From assembly GCA_025357895.1 (NCBI GenBank), contig JANYLL010000230.1, positions 1 to 9,030 of the forward strand: a DNA stretch of 9,030 nt. The letters run 5' to 3'. Under the pieces are notes generated by a model. It saw only the letters and a program-made list of their open reading frames with translations, was not told the DNA's origin and did no database searches. The position numbers were made by a program, and so were the translations under genes. This DNA is from Ignavibacteriota bacterium. GTDB lineage: Bacteria; Bacteroidota; Ignavibacteria; Palsa-1295. This document shows, piece after piece, positions 1 through 5,787 of the stretch; within the stretch, counting starts at the first letter, position 1; every line of letters starts with the position of its first letter.

Positions 1-255
1 GCCATCCAAAGTGCGATACAAAATATACGCACGGTAGCTCATATCACCATTAATTCCTGATTGAAATTCACAACCTGGTCTCTCAGCATATAAATATCCA
101 TGAAGACTATCAGCAAAATTAAATCTATGGACAACGTATACACTGTCTTCAGGAATACTTCCGAAGATCTTCCACTGACCTTGTGTGGATTGTGCAGATA
201 CTTTGCCAGTGATAAGCATACAAGAAATAATACAAAGCTGAAAAAAGATTTTCAT
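1..255 (-). CDS. Exported BNR/Ycf48-like protein, N-terminal part (runs off left edge)
   Basis: An open frame of 85 codons starts with ATG at 255-253 and continues past base 1 without a stop, so only the N-terminus is visible. Residues 1-22 (MKIFFQLCII... to VSA) look like a Sec signal peptide with cleavage before Gln. The mature part reads QWKIFGSIPEDSVYVVHRFNF, then ADSLHGYLYAE, and ends in ILYRTLDG. The 'F-x-D-x-x-x-G-Y' pattern followed by a 'RT-x-DG' Asp-box-like turn is what BNR/Ycf48-type beta-propeller repeats look like; many exported FCB-group proteins carry them. Two cysteines lie near the N-terminus, but there is no convincing lipobox. The gene lies 135 bp downstream of tsaB on the same strand. 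A TAnnTTTG-like motif (minus strand, 373-366) lies upstream but far from the start, so I do not call a promoter. The propeller assignment is an inference from one repeat; the substrate or role is unknown. Confidence 0.72.
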   Translation of the reverse strand, partial: MKIFFQLCIISCMLITGKVSAQSTQGQWKIFGSIPEDSVYVVHRFNFADSLHGYLYAERPGCEFQSGINGDMSYRAYILYRTLDG

Positions 256-390
256 AGCAAAATCATTTTTTAAATCAATAGCTGCATATCTGCATTAGTA
301 CCATTATTTGCAATTTGAGCCATCGTCGGCATCACAACGTGCAATAAAATAGAACACAAGGAATACAAAGATAAAGACGAAAGAAATCCC

Positions 391-1050
391 TCACTTTCCC
401 GTCTTAAAATCCGTTCCGTAAAATGGTTCAAGGGAGGAAATATCAATGGTTGGCAGTTGATCATCAAGTGACATTTCAGCCATTGTTCTTAGACTAATAG
501 GAATGATATGGCAGATAATATTTTTCAGACGTACTTCCATTGGAGAAATGATTTCAGTAATATTCATTTTTTCCAATTCAGATATTTTTATATACCGGAT
601 ATTTTTCGGGTCATTTGCTAATGACATATACACTGAATCTTTCTCGTATCCGGGGTAGATAATTGAGAATTGTGAATTAAGAATTGTGAACTCGGAAATA
701 TACTTTTGCAAAAGCACTTCGTGGGCTAAGAGAGGGAAAAGGGATATGGCTGGCGGACTGAGAGACCCCCCCACTATATTTAGACCGAATGCCATGCCTT
801 TTGCAAATGCAAGCCCGATACGAAGTCCGGTGAAGGAGCCGGGTCCATTGATGAAAGTGATGCGCGAAATATCTTTTGCAGATGCGGATAGTTCTTTTAA
901 GAGATCGGAAGTTTTTTGCGCAAGCAATGCATCATGTATGCCGCGATCATTTTCCGTGGGCTTGTGATGATATTCTGCAAGCGGCTCTGCCATATCGGAG
1001 AATAATCCGATATGCAGATCGGCAAGTGATGTGTTGAAAGCGAGAATCAT
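391..1050 (-). CDS. tsaB: tRNA t6A37 threonylcarbamoyltransferase complex, dimerisation subunit TsaB
   Basis: This encodes TsaB (YeaZ), an inactive paralogue of TsaD in the ASKHA fold. It dimerises with TsaD and, with TsaE, supports transfer of threonylcarbamoyl to A37 of ANN-decoding tRNAs in the cytoplasm. The 219 residues match the family length. The N-terminal strand MILAFNTS (residues 1-8) and the hallmark GPGSFTGLRIGLAFAKG (69-85) are clear. The start is 7 bp after the tsaE stop, implying co-transcription; no Shine-Dalgarno is evident. One oddity is residues 121-131 (FTILNSQFSII), encoded by a tandem copy of GAATTGTGAA (plus-strand reading) just before the segment that normally carries the conserved 'D-A-R-x-x-x-V-Y' strand, here YPGYEKDSVYM. 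Family identity is secure. Whether the repeat-derived stretch affects folding is unknown. Confidence 0.93.
   Translation of the reverse strand: MILAFNTSLADLHIGLFSDMAEPLAEYHHKPTENDRGIHDALLAQKTSDLLKELSASAKDISRITFINGPGSFTGLRIGLAFAKGMAFGLNIVGGSLSPPAISLFPLLAHEVLLQKYISEFTILNSQFSIIYPGYEKDSVYMSLANDPKNIRYIKISELEKMNITEIISPMEVRLKNIICHIIPISLRTMAEMSLDDQLPTIDISSLEPFYGTDFKTGK
665..691. repeat. Short tandem repeat GAATTGTGAATTAA inside tsaB
   Basis: Ten bases, GAATTGTGAA, occur at 667-676 and again at 681-690, a 14-bp period with TTAA between the copies. The stretch is read in frame in tsaB as FTILNSQFSII. Similar AATTGTGAATT tandem units occur between genes in many Bacteroidota-type genomes (recalled, not searched), so an in-frame insertion into a conserved gene is plausible. 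Confidence 0.6.
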
Positions 1051-1054
1051 GAAT

Positions 1055-1080
1055 TAGTTAGTAGTCGTTAGGCTTTAGCC
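1055..1080. repeat. Dispersed repeat spanning the tsaE end and the tsaE-tsaB spacer
   Basis: TAGTTAGTAGTCGTTA (1055-1070) runs straight into the palindrome GGCTTTAGCC (1071-1080). A 16-base copy with one mismatch, TAGTTAGTAGTTGTTA, lies at 8561-8576 and is also followed, 3 bases on, by a hairpin with the same CTTxAG-type core. Read on the minus strand, the element encodes the last TsaE residues (LKPNDY), its stop codon, and part of the 7-base spacer before tsaB. Confidence 0.6.
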
Positions 1081-1522
1081 GTTGATTAGCAGAGATACTG
1101 ATCCTTCTTTGATTCGGACTCAGCACTTCGATCCTCACTTCAATTCTTTTTTCGGGCAAGTATGCTTCAATTCTTTCCGGCCATTCGATGATCGTTACCG
1201 CATGTTTCGGATAAAGATATTCTTCGACGCCAAGTTCAAGGAGTTCCTCGGGTTTTTCAAATCGATAGCAATCCAAATGAAACATTTTCGTTATTTCGCC
1301 GTATAATACATCGTACTCTCCTACCAGAGTATAGGTAGGAGAAGATATTTCATCTTCGCTGATCCCAAAAAATCTTCCGATACCTTTTGTAAACTGGGTT
1401 TTTCCTGCTCCGAGTTCACCACGAAGTACCACAAGCGAGCCTCCTAAAAGATTTTCCTTAGCAAATTGTTCTCCGAAAGTAATTGTCTCTTGTGCGCTTC
1501 CGGAAATTATTTCTTTATCCAT
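1058..1522 (-). CDS. tsaE: tRNA t6A37 biosynthesis ATPase TsaE
   Basis: This encodes TsaE (YjeE), the P-loop ATPase that drives turnover of the TsaBDE complex in tRNA t6A37 formation in the cytoplasm. The 154 residues fit the family. The Walker A motif GELGAGKT is at residues 35-42, the family-specific SSPTYTLVGEY at 60-70, the HLDCYRF motif at 82-88, and the IIEWPER motif at 111-117. The start ATG lies within the end of the upstream hydrolase gene (16-bp overlap). The purine-rich GGAGAGAAAG is about 19 bases upstream, too far to be a standard ribosome site, so translational coupling is likely. The last nine residues (NQRLKPNDY) lie beyond the usual C-terminal strand, and most are encoded by the repeat at 1055-1080. 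In many Bacteroidota tsaE sits next to porX (recalled); here a hydrolase gene separates them. Confidence 0.95.
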   Translation of the reverse strand: MDKEIISGSAQETITFGEQFAKENLLGGSLVVLRGELGAGKTQFTKGIGRFFGISEDEISSPTYTLVGEYDVLYGEITKMFHLDCYRFEKPEELLELGVEEYLYPKHAVTIIEWPERIEAYLPEKRIEVRIEVLSPNQRRISISANQRLKPNDY

Positions 1523-2880
1523 GCACTGATATCTGAAATAACTTTCTCTCCAATATGCCCGGATTTTTCATAATCGCCCGGCTTGCCATCGCCTGGCATG
1601 AATAGATGGAAAAATCCCGGATAGGAAATAAATTCAGCATTCTTTTTCCCCGCCAAAGTTTTTTTCCAAATATCGAAATCTTTCATCGTTACCTGATAAT
1701 CTTTTTCTCCCTGCAAAAAAAGCATCGGCATTCCAAGTGATTTTGCAGTTCCGGTTTGATCATAATTTTTTATATCTTTCCAATACACGCCGGATAATCC
1801 GAGAGGGAGATGCTCCGTCGAATCGTTAAAATCTCCGTGCTTGATCCGGTCAACTTGTTTTGCCAGAATACCTAAGAGCGAATCCGATTGCTTTTTCGGA
1901 ATTTGCTGCGGCAGGACGTATGCCATCTGATCGGTGACCACATCTTCGAAGGCGCGAGCATTGCCTGCCATCAAGATCAGGCCGGCAACAAACGGCGTTT
2001 CTTTGGCAATCCTCGGAGCGGCAACAGCGCCCAGGCTATGCCCTAAAACGTATATCTTTTTTTGGTCGACCTCCTTCAAACTCTGCACAAGGTGAAGAGC
2101 ACTTACGGCATCGTCAACCGTTTCTTCTTTCAAGGTAAGAAGCTTCGGATTCGGCGCACTCTTCACTCCGTAGACGAAGGTACGTTTATCATAACGCAGC
2201 GTTGCAATCCCTTTTGTTGCCAGTCCCAAAGCAAGATCTTTGAAAGGTTTATTTAAGCCGATCGTTTCATCCCTATCACTCGGACCGCTTCCATGGACAA
2301 GAACGACAACGGGAAAATGATCGCCCTTTTTCGGCAGCGTCAGAATGCCGGATAGAACATACGATCCGGTTTTTACTTCTACCTTGCGTTCAGTGATCCC
2401 AGCAGTATCGGCATACGATGGAGGAGAATATTTCTCTGAGGGAACAAAGAAATATCCGACAATACGGTACTGGGGATTCATGACAACTTTGAGATCAAGT
2501 TGTGCGCTATCGTATATACAGGTCAGAAAAACAGCTTCATACGGCTTGATCTCTTCAACACGTGATCGTGTCTGCTTCTTCAAGGCACCAAGTTTCGCAT
2601 GGATTTTTTTCCAGCCGGCTTCATTCTGCCCTTCGGTTATCATCTTCGTAACCGATGAATCAAAGAGTGAATACGCATCATGGAATTTCCCGGCTTCCAT
2701 AAACGCTAAAAATTTTTTCGCAGTAGGAATGTAATTATCCGTTGGCTGTGCGAATAAGGGGCAAGTTGTTCCAAGTAGAAAAATATTTAAAAACGTCATT
2801 GCGAGAAAGGCTTTAGCCTTTCTCGCCAATCTAAACGGACAGTTTATTATCATTTGTGCTTCAGGTATTATCCTATTCAT
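1507..2880 (-). CDS. Exported DUF3887-domain alpha/beta hydrolase (serine peptidase/esterase type)
   Basis: From the ATG at 2880 this is 457 residues. After an N-terminal export signal ending LGTTCPLFA-Q (about residue 44), residues 50-145 resemble the DUF3887 domain (a small NTF2-like module: FLAFMEAGKFHDAYSLFD to YRIVGYFF). An alpha/beta hydrolase of the S33/Hydrolase_4 type follows: oxyanion-loop HGSGPSDRDE near 196, nucleophile elbow GHSLG with Ser282, Asp394 in GEKD, and His425 in PGFFHLF, so the triad is complete. It is probably a periplasmic esterase or aminopeptidase; the substrate is unknown. The frame is open up to 3000, but that start would overlap porX by 116 bp. The ATG at 2880 is only 4 bp after the porX stop and has an A-rich leader, so I chose it. 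An ATG at 2799 is the alternative (short signal without positive charge). The region between these two starts includes a palindromic repeat. Confidence 0.88.
   Translation of the reverse strand: MNRIIPEAQMIINCPFRLARKAKAFLAMTFLNIFLLGTTCPLFAQPTDNYIPTAKKFLAFMEAGKFHDAYSLFDSSVTKMITEGQNEAGWKKIHAKLGALKKQTRSRVEEIKPYEAVFLTCIYDSAQLDLKVVMNPQYRIVGYFFVPSEKYSPPSYADTAGITERKVEVKTGSYVLSGILTLPKKGDHFPVVVLVHGSGPSDRDETIGLNKPFKDLALGLATKGIATLRYDKRTFVYGVKSAPNPKLLTLKEETVDDAVSALHLVQSLKEVDQKKIYVLGHSLGAVAAPRIAKETPFVAGLILMAGNARAFEDVVTDQMAYVLPQQIPKKQSDSLLGILAKQVDRIKHGDFNDSTEHLPLGLSGVYWKDIKNYDQTGTAKSLGMPMLFLQGEKDYQVTMKDFDIWKKTLAGKKNAEFISYPGFFHLFMPGDGKPGDYEKSGHIGEKVISDISAWIKK
2797..2836. repeat. Palindromic repeat in the hydrolase signal-peptide region
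   Basis: A perfect 11-bp stem, GCGAGAAAGGC (2801-2811), and its complement GCCTTTCTCGC (2816-2826) enclose the loop TTTA. The flanks CATTGCGAG on the left and CGCCAATCT on the right resemble the widespread 'GTCATTGCGAG ... CAATCT' dispersed repeat (recalled). It lies inside the hydrolase coding frame, where the minus strand reads RLARKAKAFLAMT, just ahead of the hydrophobic core of the export signal. Confidence 0.72.
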
Positions 2881-2884
2881 TTTT

Positions 2885-4465
2885 TTATTTCGTTTCAAGT
2901 GTGATAACCGGCAGAATTGATTCCTCCAACGAAATTCCGCCATGCTGGAATGTATCTTTATAATGATTGAGATATTTATGGTATTCCGTCGGATAGACAA
3001 AATAATAATCTTCTTTTGCGATGATGTAATTTGTCGTGATCGCGCGCGAAGGCAATTTATATTCTTCAGGCTTTTTGATAAACATCGCCTGTTTCTCTTC
3101 GGCTTTGATGTTGCGTCCGTATTTATACCGCAGACTTGTTGAAGTTTCTTTATCGCCCAAAACTTTCGCGCCGCGCAGACTGCGGATCGAGCCGTGATCG
3201 GTCGTGATAATAATTTTCATATTCGGAATCCGTGCAAGAGCCTGAAACATATCAAGCAGACTTGAATGCAAGAACCATGAACGCGTCAGCGAGCGATATG
3301 CACTTTCATCAGGTGCGATCTCTTTTAAGATCGGCGAATCGCTGCGAGTATGCGCCAGCATATCGACGAAGTTTACAACGATCGCCGTAAATTGATTGCG
3401 CGCGTAGGTTACAATATTTTGTGCAATGCCTGCACCGAAATCGCGGTCAATGATCTTAATATATTTCAGATCGCTGCGAAGTTTTATTTTCTTGCGCTCC
3501 AAAAGCATTTTCAGCATCAGTGCTTCATCTTTATTCTGCGAATGCTCGTCATCACCTGTGCTCCAGGTATCGGGAAAAGTTTTGCCGAAATCCGATGGAA
3601 ACTGTCCGCTGAAAATTGCATTACGGGCATAAGGAGTCGCCGATGGAATAATACCGAAATGATAATCGGTAGTGATCTTGAAGAGATCACGGATCTCGCG
3701 TTCCATGATCTTCCATTGATCGAGCCTCATGCAATCAATGACAAAATAAATAACATTCTGCTTGCCTTCTTTTAATGTAGGAAGCACCCATTCTTCTGTT
3801 ACATCAGGTGATAGTGCCGGACGGTTGGCAGCATTATCGCGTGTATAAATTGTATTAACCCAATTTTTATAATTGCGCTCGAAGAATTTTCCGAACTCTG
3901 CATTCATCTCGCGCTTCTGCTCACCGAGTGTTTGCGCTAATCCCAAGCCGCCATGCTCATCGAGTTCCATTTCCCAACTGACAAGCTTTACATAGAGATC
4001 GATCCAATCCTGCGCAGTTTCGGCAGTCTGTAAGTTGAATGCCATGCGCGCAAATTCCTGAGTATAGTCGCGGCTGATAGCTTCGCCAAGAATCTGCCTG
4101 CCCTCTAAAAATTTCTTAACGGCAAGAAGCACTTGTGTTGGGTTAACAGGCTTTGTGAGATAATCGGATATTTTTTTTCCAATAGCCTGCTCCATAAGAT
4201 CTTCCTCTTCGGATTTCGTGACCATGACAATTGGCGTTGCCGGAGATTTCGATTTAATTTCGTTCAGGGTTTCCAAGCCGCCCAATCCCGGCATCATCTC
4301 ATCTAAAAAAATAAGATCGGCAGGTGATTCAAGATGCAATGCTATTGCGTCAGAGCCATTCGTCGCCGTGCGCACGGAGTATCCGCGCTGCTCCAAAAGC
4401 ATGATATGCGGTTTGAGCAGATCTATCTCGTCATCAACCCAGAGTATATTTCCTTTATTTGTCAT
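2885..4465 (-). CDS. porX: PorX: response regulator with PglZ-type alkaline-phosphatase-superfamily domain
   Basis: PorX is the cytoplasmic response regulator that pairs with the PorY kinase to control type IX secretion genes. Its C-terminal domain is a metal-dependent phosphodiesterase of the alkaline phosphatase superfamily. The 526 residues match the family. The receiver domain (about 1-120) has the acidic pair D11/D12, phospho-acceptor D55 in LIFLDEMMPG, T83 and K105. A helical linker (about 125-220) follows. The PglZ-like domain then shows D244 (VIDCMRLDQW), the likely nucleophile T277 (SATPYARN), D368 and H372 (DMLAH), D423/H424 (TTDHGS) and H508 (FQHGG), so the catalytic site appears intact. 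The start MTNKGNILWVDDE is standard. The hydrolase gene begins 4 bp after its stop. Family assignment is secure; T9SS control is inferred from the family, as no other por genes are in the window. Confidence 0.95.
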   Translation of the reverse strand: MTNKGNILWVDDEIDLLKPHIMLLEQRGYSVRTATNGSDAIALHLESPADLIFLDEMMPGLGGLETLNEIKSKSPATPIVMVTKSEEEDLMEQAIGKKISDYLTKPVNPTQVLLAVKKFLEGRQILGEAISRDYTQEFARMAFNLQTAETAQDWIDLYVKLVSWEMELDEHGGLGLAQTLGEQKREMNAEFGKFFERNYKNWVNTIYTRDNAANRPALSPDVTEEWVLPTLKEGKQNVIYFVIDCMRLDQWKIMEREIRDLFKITTDYHFGIIPSATPYARNAIFSGQFPSDFGKTFPDTWSTGDDEHSQNKDEALMLKMLLERKKIKLRSDLKYIKIIDRDFGAGIAQNIVTYARNQFTAIVVNFVDMLAHTRSDSPILKEIAPDESAYRSLTRSWFLHSSLLDMFQALARIPNMKIIITTDHGSIRSLRGAKVLGDKETSTSLRYKYGRNIKAEEKQAMFIKKPEEYKLPSRAITTNYIIAKEDYYFVYPTEYHKYLNHYKDTFQHGGISLEESILPVITLETK

Positions 4466-4553
4466 CAGATAAAATTTATAGCTTATCGTTAACAGCCATG
4501 ATACGGAGAGAATTCAGAAAGGGTTCGTCAACATCGATAGATCACGATTCAAG

Positions 4554-4616
4554 TGTCATTCTGAGCGGAGTTCTTCATGCCACAGCATGAAGAACGGAGA
4601 AAAGAATCCTGTGAAG
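4554..4616. repeat. Hairpin-bearing dispersed repeat upstream of porX
   Basis: TGTCATTCTGAGCGGAG (4554-4570) leads into a perfect 11-bp stem, GTTCTTCATGC (4570-4580), loop CACA, and GCATGAAGAAC (4585-4595), followed by GGAGAAAAGAATCCTGTGA. The outer parts match the common 'TGTCATTCTGAGCG ... AGAATCCT' repeat head and tail (recalled), here split by a hairpin. It sits in the 172-bp gap between the radical SAM stop (4638) and the porX start (4465). There is no T-run after the stem on either strand, so it is not a standard terminator, although it could still shield or process the transcript. Confidence 0.7.
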
Positions 4617-4637
4617 TAAACCAGCCGCTTAAACGCC

Positions 4638-5684
4638 TTACCCAAACAACGTCCCCGGTCGCTGAAAATGCTCTGTTGAAAGATGAAATGGTTTTTCGTT
4701 CAAATGATATTTCCTGCAATAGACATTGAATTGCTGTTTGATGAAATCAGCGTAGGCTCCTTCGCCTTTCATCCGTGTACCGAATTCTGTTTCGTTGAGC
4801 TTGCCGTCGCGAACCATCATGATGCGCTTGAGAACTTTATCGGCTTCCATCGGCACGTTGCGGCGAAGCCAGTCGGCAAAAATATCTTTGTTGCCGTAAC
4901 TGAGCCTGACAATAATATATCCTGCGTGGATGGCTCCGGCATTTGCAGATTCTTCCAAGATGCGCGGCGTCTCTTCGTCATTTAATCCGGGAATGATGGG
5001 CGCATTATTGACTCCGCAGGGAATTCCGGCTTCGCTTAATTTTTTCATTGCATCGAGCTTTCTTAAAGGCGCGGCAGTTCTCGGTTCAAGCTGGCGCGAG
5101 AGTTTCAGATCAAGCGTTGTAATTGAAAAATTAACCATTACCAGATCAAGCTTTGCCATCTCCGAAAGTATATCAATATCGCGCACACAGACGGAGTTCT
5201 TCGTAATGATAGCAACAGGATTTTTGAATTCAAGGCAGACTTCCAGAATCTTTCTCGTTATTCCTATTTTTCTTTCCACAGGCTGATAGCAATCGGTATT
5301 GCCCGAAAGCCCAATGACCTGGGGCTTCCATGAAGGCTTCATCATTTCTTTGCGAAGCAGTTCGGGTGCATTATGCTTAACGAGGATTTTTGTCTCGAAA
5401 TCAAGTGCAGAATTATATCCGAGATATTCATGCGAAGGACGTGCATAACAATAAGCGCAGCCATGCTCGCAGCCGCGATAAGGGTTGATACTTGCTGCCA
5501 TCGGCAGATCCGGGCTGTCATTATAACTGATAACGGACTTCGTCTGGTCGGCAATAAATTGAGTGGGAATAACAGGAAGCTGCAAATCCTCATCTAATTT
5601 ATCCCAGCCGTCGTCAAAAGCCTCAGTGCTTCGCGTCTCGAAGCGATTATGCAAATTCAATGTAGTTCCACGCATGGTGCTCAT
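4638..5684 (-). CDS. PA0069-family radical SAM protein (SplB-like, COG1533)
   Basis: This encodes a cytoplasmic [4Fe-4S] radical SAM protein of the PA0069/Rv2578c type, related to spore photoproduct lyase in sequence but of unknown substrate. From the ATG at 5684 it has 348 residues. The family N-terminus (MRGTTLN, then RFE and DDGWD) is followed by the cluster motif INPYRGCEHGCAYCYARP with Cys72, Cys76 and Cys79. Then come GLSGNTDCYQPVE and the C-terminal LYSYGNK-like segment VRLSYGNKDIFADWL. The frame stays open to 5789, but the extra residues are unlike the family and would overlap the divergent gene. ATGs at 5684 and 5675 fit best, and both lie in or at the edge of an inverted repeat (5676-5711). 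It is the first gene of the minus-strand group, with 172 bp separating it from porX, so co-transcription with porX is uncertain. Confidence 0.9.
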   Translation of the reverse strand: MSTMRGTTLNLHNRFETRSTEAFDDGWDKLDEDLQLPVIPTQFIADQTKSVISYNDSPDLPMAASINPYRGCEHGCAYCYARPSHEYLGYNSALDFETKILVKHNAPELLRKEMMKPSWKPQVIGLSGNTDCYQPVERKIGITRKILEVCLEFKNPVAIITKNSVCVRDIDILSEMAKLDLVMVNFSITTLDLKLSRQLEPRTAAPLRKLDAMKKLSEAGIPCGVNNAPIIPGLNDEETPRILEESANAGAIHAGYIIVRLSYGNKDIFADWLRRNVPMEADKVLKRIMMVRDGKLNETEFGTRMKGEGAYADFIKQQFNVYCRKYHLNEKPFHLSTEHFQRPGTLFG

Positions 5685-5711
5685 ATAGGTACCTATAACA
5701 TCATGAGCACC
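5676..5711. promoter_or_regulatory. Nested inverted repeat over the radical SAM start codons
   Basis: GGTGCTCAT (5676-5684) pairs perfectly with ATGAGCACC (5703-5711). Inside lies TATAGGTACCTATA (5684-5697), a perfect 14-bp palindrome. In the minus-strand transcript, the ATG at 5684-5682 is in the stem and the ATG at 5675-5673 follows it directly, so folding would hide one or both starts. The half-site ACCTATA also occurs as a direct repeat at 5691-5697 and 5709-5715. It could be a DNA operator or an RNA hairpin; the sequence alone does not decide. Confidence 0.5.
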
Positions 5712-5756
5712 TATAGAGAGTTTCCGTAATTCGAAAAGTATTTTTACGTTATGTCG

Positions 5757-5764
5757 TATTTTTG
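5757..5764 (+). promoter_or_regulatory. Possible -7 element (TAnnTTTG) for the beta-propeller operon
   Basis: TATTTTTG matches the Bacteroidota -7 consensus TAnnTTTG and ends 23 bases before the ATG at 5788, leaving a short A/T-rich leader. There is no good -33 TTG at the expected distance, so the call is weak. A 10-bp palindrome, TAGATATCTA (5775-5784), lies between the motif and the start codon. Confidence 0.3.
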
Positions 5765-5787
5765 CTGAGTAAACTAGATATCTACAC

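Noticed and set aside
270..467. 65-residue minus-strand frame MMINCQPLIF...
   Set aside because: It overlaps the 3' end of tsaB in another frame, and the remainder covers the spacer before the 255 gene; there is no family likeness and no better start context.
2881..3000. Upstream extension of the hydrolase (start at 3000)
   Set aside because: It would overlap porX by 116 bp, and the added 40 residues precede the signal peptide; the ATG at 2880, 4 bp after the porX stop, is more consistent.
3350..3775. 141-residue plus-strand frame opposite porX, and similar frames opposite the other genes
   Set aside because: They are antisense shadows of well-supported coding regions, with unusual composition and no recognisable domains.
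2885..4465. PglZ-domain protein as part of a BREX phage-defence system
   Set aside because: The domain is fused to a receiver domain in the exact PorX architecture, and no brxA, brxB, brxC, pglX or brxL genes are nearby.
4570..4595. Rho-independent terminator
   Set aside because: The 11-bp stem is perfect, but neither strand has a T-run after it, and the flanks match a dispersed repeat instead.
4638..5684. Spore photoproduct lyase proper
   Set aside because: The cluster motif and the NPYRGCEHGCAYCYARP context are those of the PA0069 family, which shares only the COG1533 grouping with SplB.
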